Shown piece by piece: positions 10,196-22,899 of a stretch of 64,000 nucleotides of DNA (positions within the stretch are counted from its first letter, which is position 1; each line of letters begins with the position of its first letter). Made by a program: the position numbers and the translations under genes. The stretch covers positions 509,728 to 573,727 of the forward strand of contig MNCI01008581.1 in NCBI GenBank assembly GCA_015680685.1, written 5' to 3'. The stretch comes from Gnetum montanum. Lineage: Eukaryota; Streptophyta; Gnetopsida; Gnetales; Gnetaceae. The notes beneath the pieces are model-generated. The model saw only the letters and a program-made list of their open reading frames with translations. It made no database searches and was not told where the DNA came from.

Positions 10196-12496
10196 AAGGC
10201 CAATCAAGTGTAACACCTTCCCTTTCACAACCAATGTCCTTTATGCCTACATAAGGATCACCATCTGTCATTACTCCAACACCCAATAGAAGCAATGAAT
10301 CTAGCATTGTGAAGAGACATACAAATCCATGCATACCAAATGATGATCAAGGGTGCAATCATGGGTCAAACATTTGTAACATTGACACAACTCACATTTG
10401 ATTGACCATATGTTTAACAACCAAGTGTGTGAACAAAAACTTGTCTATGTAGTTGCCACTAAACCAAGAGACACCCGATGGCTTAAAAATGAAACGTTAA
10501 CACTATTTTATACATTCATGGAGCCTGTCTATCTACTTGTTAATTCTTTCCATGGTCAAATGTTTAGTTGTGGGGGAAACACCCCATTTTGACCTTTAAA
10601 ATTAATAGGTGTTTTTCATATTTTTTTTTATAATTTTTTATCATTTTCTTATTTTTATTACAAATTTTCCTATATTTTTGAACTTTTTCCATTTTTTGTT
10701 TTCCCTTCCTTTGTTAGTAATTTCACTTGTGAATAAAACAATCATGTAGTCCATTAAGGTAAGGTTTTCTCTATGTTGTTAATTCATGAGGGACTGATTA
10801 TTTAGATAGTGAGGCCACATCATCCATTCATTCATTCCATTAATGACAAGTTTTTGCTCTAGTTATAATGATATTCTTTTTCACTATCAAACTAAAAATA
10901 CATTCGTAATCATTATGCCCAAATAAAAAAGTAAAGAAATAAAGGGGAATGTGAAGGGTATGACATCAAGGGGATTTGTGGATTCTCTTTGACCACTTCT
11001 GTAAGTATATCCTTGTAGATATAACAAAAAATGGAAGTAAGAGTACCAGAAAAGGGTACTAAATAAATTTCTAAGGGTTCCATTGGAAAGACATGTTACC
11101 CATGCCTAACGGTTGGTGACTTCTCAGACTTAAAAAATAAAAAATAAACAATAAACAAAGTGCCATCAATAAGCTTCTTCCTTGAAAAAAATGCCAAGTG
11201 ATGTTACTCCTTACAACTATGGTAGTCTTATGGTTGTTAGCTGAAGTGATGAAACAATGAGATGTCATTGACATGTGGTTTGAACATGGTTTCAATCTTG
11301 GAAATAAGGGCTAATGATTGCTTAACCATTAATAACACACAAGGATTCATTATGCTTATGGTGAGACACCTCACATCCCAATTCCTATAATCTTTTTTAC
11401 AGTCCATCTAACTTGTGGTTTTGTGTAACATAGAGTTGTTTTTTCAAATTGGTGGTTTTAACATGTGTGTTTTATTTCACAGGTATGCATTGCATTCAAC
11501 CTCTTTTGTGCCTATGGACATTTTTAGGTGTGGTTATACAAGGGCACTATTGGCTAGAGCCTACTTTGGGGATGATCCATTTGTGTAACTATTGTAACTT
11601 GTACTTGTTTGACACAATCACATCATTCTTAACCTTCCAAGTGCATAATTGTTACCTTTAATGCTTTTCCTTATCATGTAATTGATCTATTCTACACCAT
11701 AGGTTTAATTCCCCTTTTCTTACATCTTCTAAAGATTTTAATGTTGATGACTCCATCTTCTAACACTTCCAGTGCCTCAAAATGATTTCCTACTTATTCC
11801 AAGACTATGGACCTAACTTCAAATCTTCCAACCAATCACAAAGCTTCATTTTTCATGTTGACTACCCTCATTAAATGCAAATTTGAGCACCTTGATATCA
11901 TGTTAGACTAGACATCAAATACCTAATATTAAGACCTGATATTGGGTCCACAAAACCTATATATATGACTCCTGTGGTGCTCTAAAATCCATTCTCATCA
12001 TTTGTAGGTAGGGGAGTTTTTCAAAATTTCTCTCGTGACTAAGAACTCTATGCAATAAACTTGCACTTGCAATATTTTGCTCCATATCACTCTAATTTTT
12101 GTATCATTTGAAACTATTTGAACCTGGACTGTTTAATTTAGTCATGAGAGGGTGCTTGCATGGAAAACTTGCACTAATTTTTCAAAATTTGCAATTTCCC
12201 AGAAGGTATTACAAGGGCAAGAGTGTTAAAAACCTAAAGCGTTATAATGAAAAAATCAATTGTATTAATGCTAGAAACTTTAATTTTTTCACCCTAGGGA
12301 CCATAACTATCATAATAAGCCATACATAAGGAAAAAGAAACCAATTATGAAGGGTCATAAAAGAAGATAAACACTTTTTGGGCATCTTTCTGAAAATTTT
12401 TCTAACTTTGCAATCATATGAACTAAAGCATTTAATGGAACTAAGGTCGTGAGTAAGATATAAACCTGTTAATGATAAATAACAACATCTTAGTAA
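10196..12496 (+). other. 3' internal region of Ath-1 (post-pol), left of Tat-1
   Basis: Mostly noncoding. A G-rich tract, AGTTGTGGGGGAAA (about 10568), matches the one that follows integrase in Ath-2 (about 25859). A block at 11080-11120 (CATTGGAAAGACATGTTACC) also matches Ath-2 at about 26536 and, on the other strand, Ath-3 at about 60390. So this is the region between pol and the post-pol ORF. The sequence at 10196-10565 is not assigned. The last five bases, AGTAA (12492-12496), are the target duplication of Tat-1. Confidence 0.6.
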
Positions 12497-14172
12497 TATA
12501 ATGACCAAAAACTTTGATGTTTGGAATCACCAAGGAATCAATGGATGCACAACCTAACCCTACCTCCATGTGAGGGCCTACTAGAAGTAGAGGTAGAGTG
12601 CCCAGAATGGTCTTGTCAATCAAATAGGGACTTTGCTAATTGTAGCTAGGGTAGTGGGTGCAACTAAGGGTGGTGTGGTTAGCCAAGATGTGAATGAAAA
12701 TGATGTGAAATGGTGCTAAGTTTTTTAAGCTGTGTTTCATGGTGTTAAGTGTAGAGCATAGTCATAGGTAGGGGTGAGCATAGTCAAGTGTTTTGGCATG
12801 AATGGAGATGACAACTTGCGAAGGCTACCATCCAAGTGTAGTTATAACATGACCATGTGTTGAAAATACAAAAAATGCAAAGAAAATGTAAAAAATCCTA
12901 GAGAGAAATGGAACACCACCCCAAATGGGGTTAACCATAGTTAACTCTATAGGGGGTTCAGAAGGTATGCAGTGTACAACAGGCATAGTGGAGAGCATAG
13001 TCATAGTCTCAATGGTGTTGGGCCATGAAGTCTGGTGCTCGCCGTGGTGTCCATGTCTTCTAGCTTGGCCACTGCTATGTACTGTGTTTTTTAGTGTCCT
13101 GTGGAGCTATGATGGGGCTGTGGTGAATTGTGAAACATAACTCTACCTCTTTGTGGTGTGTTGGTGAAAGCCTCTAGGTCTCGTTCGCCTAAAGCCTTTC
13201 AGTCTCATTTTCCCAAGAATGCCAAAATGCAATGTTAATAAGAAGAAATGCTAATCCCAAAAACTTTGGGGGTGTAGGGTATTTATAGGGCTAGGGTTAC
13301 CCTAAAATGTAGAGAGACTACTAGGTGGCAGTGGGGTGGTTGGGACTACACTGTACCCCAACTACACTCTCCACTAAAGTAAACAGTGTCATGCAATGTT
13401 GTGCTCTAATGGACTATGCAAGGTCAAGAGACTATGACTTTAATGTACCTAGAAAAAATTACTAAAAATGAAACTTTTGGAGACTATGCTTTAGGATACA
13501 CTCTCCACTATGGTGAGTGGTGTAAAGTGTAGTTATGATTTTAGGAAGAAGAGGAATGCAAAAAGGATACAAATGTCTATTGAAGATGTGTTGGAGCTGA
13601 GGTGAGTGCCAATGCTGCATTATGGAGGCATTTGGAGGCTATTTTGCATATCTATGCTTGACTACACTCTAGATTGGATGAGAGCCTAGTCCTAGACTAA
13701 GAAAAATTTTGTCCATCTGTTGACTATGATTTTGGGGAGGCTGACTACATTCCCAACTAGGGTCAAGTGTAGTCCTAGTAGTTAGAAAAATCTTACAAAA
13801 ATTTGAGCTTTTGAATTGTCTACACTTGACTACGCTTCAATTTGATGGAGAGCGTAGTCTCAACAGTTAGAAAAATTTTGCTAAAACTAGGTCTTCCAAA
13901 CTATCTACGCTTGACTATGCTCCTAGGCAGGTGGTGATCGTAGTCTCAATAGTTAGAAAAAATTTGCAACAAGTGTCATCATTCTAACACTTAGAAAAAT
14001 TTGCAAAACTAGTAGTTTGAGCTAACTACACTCTCTACTATGCCGACTACGCTCTAGTGCAATGGAGAGCATAGTTCCAACACTTAGAAAAATTTGCTAA
14101 TAGTTTCATCGTTCTGATACTTAGGAAAATTTGTAGTCAAGAGATGGTAGCCTAAAATTTTGTGATGTTTCA
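12497..14172 (-). repeat. 3' LTR of Tat-1
   Basis: 1676 bp; reverse TATA box TATTTATA at 13280-13287. On the minus strand it starts TGAAACATCAC. U3 (about 13640-14150) is built of about five units of roughly 100 bp, each containing a variant of gactatgctctcc followed by TTAGAAAAATTT. The part after TATA aligns with Tat-2 and with the plus-strand Tat LTRs. Confidence 0.8.
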
Positions 14173-14190
14173 TTGGCCCCTCTTTGTTGA
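14173..14190 (-). other. Polypurine tract of Tat-1
   Basis: On the minus strand CAACAAAGAGGGGCCAA lies directly before the LTR start TGAAAC. This is the expected site for priming plus-strand DNA synthesis. The same tract occurs in Tat-2 at 28388. Confidence 0.75.
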
Positions 14191-15289
14191 CATTTGGAGA
14201 AGTGGCGTAAGAGACATTGACAAAGAATTTCAAAACACTACAATAGGTCGAGCACCAACATCACTCATCAGTACCCTATCGGGTGTTATTTCACCATGCT
14301 TAAGAGTGCTATGGATAAGGATATTCTAGGAAGATGAAGGGTAAACATGGAGATGAAATTTAGACAATGTATCATGTTGCAAATGCAGAGTCAACATGGC
14401 TGACGGTGACCATAGCACCAAGATGGCTTGCCCTTGAAATGTTGACCTCTCATCAGAGTGCTCATGAGAGAGTCAAGGTGGATTTAAGGCCTAACCGGTT
14501 GTGAAATTGTAGTGTTGTCAATTTTCTTAGGGATGTGCTTTTCCTGTACTTTTTTTTTACCTTTTTTATTTTTTGTTTCTTTTCTTTGCTTTTTTCTTTT
14601 TCTCTTACTTCTTTGCTTTGTTGTGAGGTGAACCTTCAGTGGTTTCTGCACATTGTTGAATGCTAGCTACAAGGTGTTGACTATCGGGTAGATTGTGTGC
14701 CACCTAATGGGCTTTTCTTTGATGCAACTACATCGTGTTTGTAGAACAGGTGTTTCCTCCCTAAGATGAGTTGTGTTACATCTATTTGGGCTTTGATTAG
14801 CCAAAAAAGGCTCCCCATGGGATGAGTTATGTTATGTTTGCCTTGGGTTCTATGGTTGATGTGAAGAGAAAGTGCCATGTGTATTAGTGCATATGCATTA
14901 GAGGACTTGCAATGTAGGGGAATGTAAGAAGGTATTGGAATGCAGGAGTGGATATGCATAGACTATAAGAGGATAAAGAGGATGTGCACTCTTGAGTGGC
15001 TTAACTAGTCCAATTGTGCACATCAGAGTGATGTGGCAACTTGCTGTTGTGATGAGATGTGCCTTTGCATGACCAACTCTAGGGCTTCATCCTGCAAACA
15101 CAACTCTAAGAAGATAAAAAAATCACAAAACATGAAATGCAAGTCAAATGCCAGATGTGTAGATGTTGCAAGTTTGTCAAAGGTTGAACTAGTTTCAAGT
15201 GTTCAAAAAGCCATAAAGTGCTAGGGGCTATGATGTTGTAAGTGCTCCAAAGGCCACATTGATGGCACATGCTCCAAAAATTAGCAAAA
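14191..15289 (-). other. 3' untranslated region of Tat-1
   Basis: No coding match. It aligns in patches with 28403-29390 of Tat-2 (for example GAACAGGTGTTTCCTCC near 14736 and GGACAGGTGTTTCCTTTG near 28651), so it is the region between the minisatellite and the polypurine tract. Confidence 0.55.
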
Positions 15290-16030
15290 TGCTAGTTTAA
15301 GGTCTTAACAAAACGTGAACCCAGTTTAAGGTTCTAGTAAATCATGGTGTGCTATTTTATAGTCTTAGAAGACTACTTTATGCTAGTTTAATGTCATAGA
15401 GGACAAGTTGTTGTGCTAGTTTAACATCATGACCCAAGGATGAGCTATGCTAGTTTTAGCATTGTGGCAAATGAGCTACTATGCTAGTTTAATGTTGTGA
15501 CCCAAGGATGAGCTATGCTAGTTTTAGTGTCATGGTGGATGCGTTGCTATGCTAGTTTAATGTTAGGACCTAAGAATGAGCTAGCCAGTTTTAGCATCAT
15601 GGCAGATGAGTTACTATGTGAGTTTATAGTCATAATGAACTATTGTGCCAATTTTAGCATCATGGCAGACAAGCGCTTACCTTGCTTTGGTGAGGTGTGC
15701 TATTGCATGCATAGCCATGTTGTGTGCCTGCAAGATCTTGCAAAAATTAACTAGAAAAAAAATTAAGCAACACCTATTTGAATGAAGTTAAAATGCACAA
15801 ATAAAAGGAAGTAATGTGAAAAGTGCTAGTTTTGGACCATTTTGGACCATGTGTATTGCTAGTTTTGGGCTATTTTAGGCCATGCAAAGGAGTTGATAGT
15901 TTTAGGATCATTTTAGACTATGCATTGCCAGTTTAAGGCCATGGATGGTCGAAGGTCTAGTTTAAGGCCATGGCGGGCCATGCATTGCCAGTTTAAGGCC
16001 ATGGCAGGCCATAACATTTTTTTTTTGTGA
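15290..16030 (-). repeat. Adjoining type-1 and type-2 minisatellites, Tat-1
   Basis: Irregular tandem units of about 35-60 bases. 15290-15770 is built on GCTAGTTTAATGTCAT (type 1). 15800-16020 is built on GCTAGTTTTAGGCCAT (type 2). In Tat-2 the two types lie far apart, with the antisense gene between them. Similar type-1 words also occur at 17560-17770. Confidence 0.75.
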
Positions 16031-16139
16031 TTTTAATGTTTATGATTTTTATGGGTTTATGTTTTTTATGCATAAACTAAGTAGATGAATGCATAAACAA
16101 AGCAAAGAAATGTGTAAACAAAGTGAAACAACACATAAG

Positions 16140-17100
16140 CTAAGTAAGTAGGTTGAATGTAAGTGCATAAATAAATGCAATGCAAGTGAAAGTCAAAAAT
16201 GCATGGCACATAGCAACAAAGTGTAGGTAGGAACCTAGCATGTTTTGGGCCAAGTGGGTCCCTTGGTCACAAAATTGCTTCCTAATCTGGTAGGCATTAG
16301 GAGGTGTACATGGCCTAGGATGTACTACTCGTTCGGGTGTGTTGGCTTCCACCATTTTTTTAGGTGTGTTAGCCTTATGAATTTTTTTGTTAATCGTAGA
16401 TGTATCATTAGGAAATTCCACCTTCAGTACTTGCCCCATGTCTATGTGGTGCATAGCTGGAGGGGAGACATTATCACCGTGGATGATAGCTTAACCACCT
16501 TCATATGGAAGGTGGATTTCTTGGTGGATGGGAGAGGACATAGCCCATAGTTGGGCTAGCTAAGGCCTACATAGGATCAGGTTGAAGCCTGGCATCTCCT
16601 CTATGATAGTGAATTTTATGGAGGTGGGGAACTGCTCCCCTACCACAAAGGCTATGTTTATGATACCCTTAATAGTGATACATGATCCATTAAAGGATTT
16701 TAGACATGTGATTTTGGTTGGCATAATCTACTTTGTGAGGCCTAGCTTGTTGACAATGGTGTACAGAACTACATTTCTTGCTGCACCATCATTGATGTGC
16801 ACCCTATGAATGGTGCACTACCAATGCGTATGCTAATAGGCAGTGAATTTGTTGTGACCTTCCTTCATTTAGGGTTGACCTTGACTACATTGTCATGAAA
16901 TGCTAGGGATGTTGAACCTGATTTGTGTGGCACTGGGGGCAACATCACTGCACGAATGACATTCTCATTTGCAGGGATGTTCTCCATAACAAGAATGGAT
17001 GCTAGCACTCATGCCAGTGCTTCCCAGTGGGTAGATGAGATCATGACTAGATCATACAAGCTCAATGTTATGTTTTTCTGCTTTAGCGCTTGCTTCACTT
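16140..17100 (-). pseudogene. Protease region remnant of Tat-1
   Basis: The minus frame reads PGFNLIL, then LAQLWAMSSPIHQEIHLP (about 16590-16480), aligning with the retropepsin C-terminal part of Tat-2 (LGRSWLAQLRIVSSPIH). Upstream, the active-site loop reads INDGAARN where Tat-2 has VDDGAITN, so the catalytic Asp is Asn here (codon at 16791-16793, a G-to-A change). Stops interrupt the frame. No RT follows; the sequence passes into minisatellite at 16030. Confidence 0.6.
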
Positions 17101-18448
17101 GGGTTAACATAGTCACAAAGTCCTAGCCATCAGTTGTTGAGATGGCCTTGACCTCCTCCATGTAGTTCGAGAGATGGATCTCTTGTGGAGGGGACTTGGG
17201 CTTGGATTTCTTGGCTTGCTTGGGGGCCTCAGTGCTTAGTTGTGCTTTGCTGGTTATGGCCTTCACTTTGGCCATGTGGAGTGCAAGGATAGGGACTGAC
17301 TTTAGTAGACCAAGTGTTCTTTGGTCACATTGTTTCCTAGCCATTTAGTTTGTGAGGTGCTTGTTTGGCCTCTTGTGTTGCCATTGAGTAGGTCTACCCA
17401 TGTTGTTGGTGGGGTTGGACCTTGGAGGAGAAGGAATTGATACATTACCCACTACTAGGATTTGGGTATGTGCAGGGCCAACGCATTATGGCACCCTAAT
17501 GACAAACAATGGTTTTTTAGTTGTTATTGGCTATTGCACAATTGTCATTGCAGTATGATACTTTAATGTCATAGTGGACAAGTTGCACTAGTTTAATGTC
17601 ATAATGGGTGAAGGCTACTAGTTCAATGTTGTAGTGAACAAATGCTATGGGCTAGCTCATTGTGGCACCTTAATGAAAAATGGTAGTTTAGCAGTCATTT
17701 TCACAGTATACTAGTTTAACATTGTAGTAGATGAGTTGCACTAGTTTAACATTGTAGCAGACAAATGCTATGGGACTTTGACCACGAAGGGTGTTGTGGA
17801 TACCCAAGGTGGCACCTTGATAATGAAGGGAGGGCTCAAACATGTGAAGGCCAAGGGGGTCTTTGCATTGTTGGAAGGAACTTAGAGCACAAAAGGCTAC
17901 TTTATTGGTGTTGACTTGCCACCAATGCTAATGGTGTTGATGATATAGGTGGCAACGTATGTGTTGGATTGGTTTGTTGCATCAAGAACTAGTTGGCCCC
18001 TTTTCATCGTTCTTTGAAAATCATCTTGCAAAGCTCGATAGTAGTTCGTACTATGACCGAACAACTAGTGGCAATGATAAAATTAGTCCCACTTCAAGTG
18101 CTACAAGACCAGTCGCTCGTTTTGTATTGCTGAGGTAGGATTCCTTAGTAGTTCGCTATACCTATCGTGCCATTGGTGAGCATCCTTCAACACTTGCTTA
18201 TGTTGGAGTTGCCCAACTTTAAGCAACTAATTAAGTAGCTTTGAGGGTTTCATTAGCAATGGGGTATACTTTGAGTGATCCTTGTGCTCAAAGTTGGGCC
18301 TTGAAACACCTTGCACTATGGCCCCTATCGATGTAGGTAGGTTGCTTGCTTGGGCGCTAGAGCTGGTAGCTTTGTGAGCTTGGGCTTTGGACTGCTTAGC
18401 TGTTGGGCCCTAGTTGGTTGCTTTAGTATGTGTGGCTACCATTTCCAC
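17101..18448 (-). pseudogene. Tat-1 gag pseudogene, 3' part
   Basis: Continues the gag frame cut by Ath-2. Just inside the break it reads MVATHTKATN, aligning with MATVVIEVKP of Tat-2 gag. A decayed zinc knuckle (FYHCH...FGHSTNYYRALQDD, about 18080-18030) parallels CDYHQQCGHNRDYCLALQDD of Tat-2. A lysine-rich segment follows at 17123-17344. A short type-1 minisatellite (17560-17770) is embedded before it. Stops are frequent. The N-terminal part lies at 45932-46985. Confidence 0.65.
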
Positions 18449-19504
18449 TGATGAAGTAGTTACTCTAATGATTAGAGTGGTTATTATTTGAGCAATTACT
18501 CTAATAATTATAATGGTTATTATTGGAGTGATTACTCTAATTATTAGAGCCGTTATTATTGGAGCGGTTACTCTAATAATTAGAGTGGTTATTATTAGAG
18601 CAGTTATTATTGGAGTGGTTACTATAATAATTAGAGTGGTTATTATTGGTGTAGTTATTATAATTATTAGAGTGATTACTCTAATTATTAGAGTAGTTGC
18701 TCCCAAGCCTATAAATACAGTGCCCAGGTGCACAATTGAAAAGAAGTCTTGTAGGAGTCAAGTAGCAAAACTCTTGTAGTTTGTAAGAGTATTTTCCAAG
18801 TGCCTGCAGAAGGAGGTCAAAGTGTGGATGGATCTTTATTCAAGCATTGTGTACCTAAGAACACCTTGTGTATGGAAATAAAGATGAGCTATTTGATTCA
18901 TCCTTGCAACACTTGAGCTATTTGATTCATCCTTGCAACACTTGAGCTATTTGTTTTCTTACACATTTCTTTTATTTTATTTTCTTATGAATTTATTTTA
19001 TTTTATTTTATTTTATGCACTTCACATTTCTATTATTAGCATAGAAATTCATTTTGATCAATTAAGCAAATCATTAAAAATGCACTCAGTACGATCACTT
19101 CGAGCATGTGTGTAACACTTGGTAACCCAGTAATGATTAGCGTTTGGTAATTCTAGTAGTGTTGCACTATTTTAGGATGTGTACAACAAGTGACAATGGA
19201 TACTGGTGTTAGGATTAGTTAAAGCCGAGTTAATGAGTAGTTAAGATAAATTAGTAACTTAGTTATCTCTCCTCTCCTTTATTAGCATAGGACATAAAAA
19301 CATAAAAGATATAAAGATCATATGCCTCAAGCTTACTTAATCATACAATCGTGACATACAAGTAAGTTTGGGAAGAAAATGATCAACCAACCTATCCTTG
19401 TTCCAAAAAGGTGCATAGGCACTTAGTCCTTGGAATTTGACCGAATCATGTATGAAACGCTGGTATTCGTATGGTTGAGCATAAGGGTACCTCGCCGCTC
19501 ATCA
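18449..19504 (+). repeat. 5' LTR of Ath-2
   Basis: 1056 bp, TGATGAAGTAG...GCTCATCA, with TATAAATA at 18710-18717 and AATAAA at 18877-18882. A unit of about 30 bases (GAGCTATTTGATTCATCC...) is tandemly duplicated at 18887-18945 but single in the 3' LTR. Near 18980-19015 there is a TTTTA run. The U3 palindrome array is listed separately. Confidence 0.9.
18460..18700 (+). repeat. Palindromic repeat array in Ath-2 U3
   Basis: About seven imperfect units with the core ACTCTAATTATTAGAGT, which is its own reverse complement, spaced by GGTTATTATTGGAGTGGTT-like words. The array ends about 10 bases before TATA and recurs in the 3' LTR (44985-45170). Open frames on both strands over it are by-products of the repeat. 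Confidence 0.85.
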
Positions 19505-19505
19505 T

Positions 19506-19523
19506 TGGCACTGTTGTTGGGGA
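19506..19523 (+). other. tRNA-Asp-like primer-binding site, Ath-2
   Basis: TGGCACTGTTGTTGGGGA, one base after the LTR. It differs from the tRNA-Asp complement TGGCGCCGTTGCCGGGGA mainly at CpG sites. It is the best preserved of the three Ath sites in the window. Confidence 0.8.
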
Positions 19524-19639
19524 CTTAGTTGTTTGTGCACTAATTTTAATTAGGAAATCATTCACATCATTGAAACAAACCCTTAGGGTTGGTTGAGAAA
19601 ATAATAAATAAGAATACATTGCACACTAAACAAACAAGT

Positions 19640-21567
19640 ATGTCTCCTTCTTCGTATGAATGCACCTCATCGCCTAGGTTTGAAACAGAAAATAGTTAGC
19701 AGCATAATACACATGACGATGATCCACTAGTCCCTCAACAAGTTCTAGTGGTATATATTCATCCCAATGAGTATATACTAGACTTCATCTTTATCCTCCA
19801 TCAAGACGAACAACTGCATTGGTGAGACTTAGAAGGTAACATAGTGTTACCTCCCAATTGTTCAATCCCAAGCATGCTTCTTCGTGCTCTCACACGAATT
19901 GACATGCCATACTTACATGTAGAATACATTGTGCAAGACCATGACTCAAGAGAATACCATCCCACAGAGGCACAACATCAAAGGAACTTGCAATAGGAGA
20001 GGCATCATAAGTCCTTGAAGGATAAGTGGTCGTAGGATGTCCCACATATCTTAAGCAAAAATGAGGGTGGTGAACCTACCTCAGGTAGTTGCTGACATAA
20101 TGATGTTCCTTCCCTTGACTTTGGCCAAGGGGTTGTGTATCAGAACCTTCATTCTGCTATTCATAACCTAGGTTCTGATACCCATGGGCACAAAGGATCC
20201 AAAAAAGAGACACGAACTCATGATAAAGATGGACATTCTGATCACACTCGTGATCAGGGCTAAGACTGTAGAAGAGAAGGTAGTAGACACTGTCATGGTG
20301 ACATTTCTCCTTCTTCTTCACCTTCATTATCTCCTTCACCCTTTCCTTTAATATCTGAACATAGTCATAAGGAAAAAGACCATGGGGATAAAGGTAGGCA
20401 AAGTGGAATTCATAGATGAAATAGCCAAGAAAGGGGACAAAGGCACTCTAGAGAGTCACAACATAGAAGAAGGGAGAGTAGGGAACAACGTAGGCATCAT
20501 AGACACCATGGACGAGATGATCATGATGAACCCCTACTCACTACTTGAATTATGTTAGACATAATTGAAGTTGTTAGAATTCCAACAAGGCACCAGAAAG
20601 ATAGTAGGATCAAGAGATTAGATATGAATAATATCCCATGATTTGAAGGGGGATACAACGCTAATCCTTAGAATCATTTACAAGCATTCCATGATATGTG
20701 TGCTTTACAAAACATAGAGAAAAATGGAAAAAACTTAAGTTGTTTCCATAGACACTAGTTAAAGAAGTGAAAAGTTGGTACCGGTCTTTAGAATTGGAAT
20801 CCTTTTGTAGGTGGAGTACTATGTTAGAACTATTTAATGACAAGTACAAAACATACTCCCGAGTGTCTAACTTGCAAAAGAAAATCCAAGGTTGGAAACA
20901 AGGAGGACATGAACCCTTGGATGCTGCCATGGGCCAATACTATGCACTATTATATCGTTGTCTTGGCCATGGTTATTCGCAAAGGGATCAACTGTGCCAT
21001 CTTGTAGATGGGCATAGGCATGAAATGAGAAGAACCCTTAGGACTTACGCCCAAGAAAGATTATCCAAGCTTAGGTCCCATCAAACCCAAAGACTGTTGG
21101 AGCAAGTTGCTAAGGAAGAAGATGAGCTATAGAAGAGAGAAAGTGTGAAAGAGTATAACTGATATCCTTCCCTCTGGAAGAGGAGAGTAATATTTTGTAA
21201 GGATGAAGAAGAGTCACCACTCAAAGAGATGGTGAATAGGAAAAATTTTCCTATCCAAAAGATAACATCAGAAGTTTTGGCAAAGGTAGGTCAAATGTGG
21301 GATTCCCTAGACAATATATTTCAAACTATTCTTAAAATAGTAGAGAAGTCTAGAGAGCAAGGTAGTGATTATGAAAAAAGAAAAAAGAAAGAGGTTGAAC
21401 ATGCATGTAGCAAGGGTAAGGGAAAATTTGCCATCATTAAAGAGGTTGTGGATTCAGAAACAGACAATGATAGTGGATGTGAGATATGTCAATATGACCA
21501 TCCTAAGGGATGTTGCCCTATAACCTCACATCTACAGGAGTCTAGGATGTATGCACTCAACCAGTGA
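19640..21567 (+). pseudogene. Ath-2 gag pseudogene
   Basis: Starts at ATG 19640. The first third is stop-ridden and includes a serine/proline-rich stretch near 20305-20345 matching the serine run of Ath-1. The central domain (20767-21132, 121 codons open) carries WSTMLELFNDKY, then LGHGYSQRDQLCHLVDG, the Athila-type capsid pattern. The C-terminal part (21229-21567) is lysine-rich and has CEICQYDHPKGC, a likely remnant of a zinc-binding segment. Expected role: virus-like particle core and RNA binding. Stops make it non-functional. Confidence 0.75.
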
Positions 21568-22770
21568 TTAAAAAAATAGCAAGCACCCTAAAGGTTACCT
21601 TATCCTGAAGGTAACCCAAGATAGTTCTACCAACCCTTAACGTATTATCCTAGTGGAACTCCACCACAACCGATTGTGCAATATCAATAGTGGAAATACC
21701 CACAATCATGAAGAATGCCACCACCAAGGCAATAGTATCCTTATTGGCAATCTAACCTATATGGATATCACGTTCAGCATCCAGTCTCTCCACATGACTC
21801 TACTAGTCATGGTACTCCTCAACCTCACTACCAAGCCTACGAGTATTATGGGACTCCCTTTTCTAGAAGCGATATTCTGCAAGTATATCATCCTTCTCAT
21901 TCGGCTGCATTTCTTCCACCAATAGCTCCACTACCACATGCTCCAACTATGCAGGGTAAAATCCCTACCCAGCCGTAGCAACATAATGCCACAAGGGCTA
22001 TTAACTCTCAACCTACTATTGGTTCCAACAACCACATGAAGAAAAGACCTTTCTTTAGAACCAACAGACCAACCAAGCCCTTGCAATCATAAGTGGCTGA
22101 TTCCTTAGACATCTTAGTCTTAATCAAAACTTTGGAGCCTCCTTCAACACAACCACCACACTCAATGCATATGGTCATGCTAACACATTTCGTCACTAAT
22201 TGGATCAAAGCTAGCCACCTTCCCAGGAAATTCTCTGATCCTAGGAGTCCTTCAATATACTTACAAATCGCTGGAAATGCACTGTGCAAGGCTCTTTTGG
22301 ATTAAGGTTTCAGTGTCAACTTGATTTCTCAAGAAATGTATAAGGCCTGGAACCTACCACCATTGAAAAAGAGCAACATCTATCTAGAGTTGGTTGACTA
22401 GTCCATCACTATCCCATTGGGACTAGTGGAAGACATTGTTACAACTATTTGTGGATGGTCATACCTAGTTGATTTTCTAGTGATTAAGGTAAACAATGGT
22501 GAAAGGGACTTCCCAATCATTATGGGAAGATCATGGCTAAGCACCATTGATGCATGCCTAGGAATTCATAATCTTTCCTTGGAAATATCAAAGGAAAATG
22601 CATTTGGAAAGATCAAGAAGAAGAATGTTCCATGCATTGCATATAGTAAAACTGGGTGTAATTGCATGCAGAGGTCATGGGTTGTGCAAAGTTTAACATT
22701 GCTAGCATGCAATAAATGTGCACAAGTGATCAACATACAAAGATGCTTGTATGCAACAGCCACACAATAG
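21568..22770 (+). pseudogene. Ath-2 gag-protease spacer and protease remnant
   Basis: A proline/histidine-rich spacer (21650-22080) leads to an aspartic protease remnant. The active-site loop reads LLD-stop-GFSVNLIS: Asp codon 22300-22302, then TAA 22303-22305, then Gly, so the D-x-G triad is broken. The C-terminal half is open from 22417 and shows FPIIMGRSWLSTIDACLGI, the retropepsin alpha-helix/ILG region. Expected role: polyprotein cleavage. Confidence 0.65.
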
Positions 22771-22899
22771 GAAGACACCTAGTGGTTGATAGCTGATCAA
22801 GAAAGAAGTTCACTCATATGCATGGAACCAACTGAGGATTTCACTTATGCTTACATTTATAACATTGATGCATTAGAGTAAGTCCACCACCAACTTGCA

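Noticed and set aside
18513-18779. Open frames of 88 and 107 codons on both strands over the Ath-2 U3 (and 44956-45232)
   Set aside because: They only translate the palindromic repeat (strings of I, V, T and R) and have no coding character.
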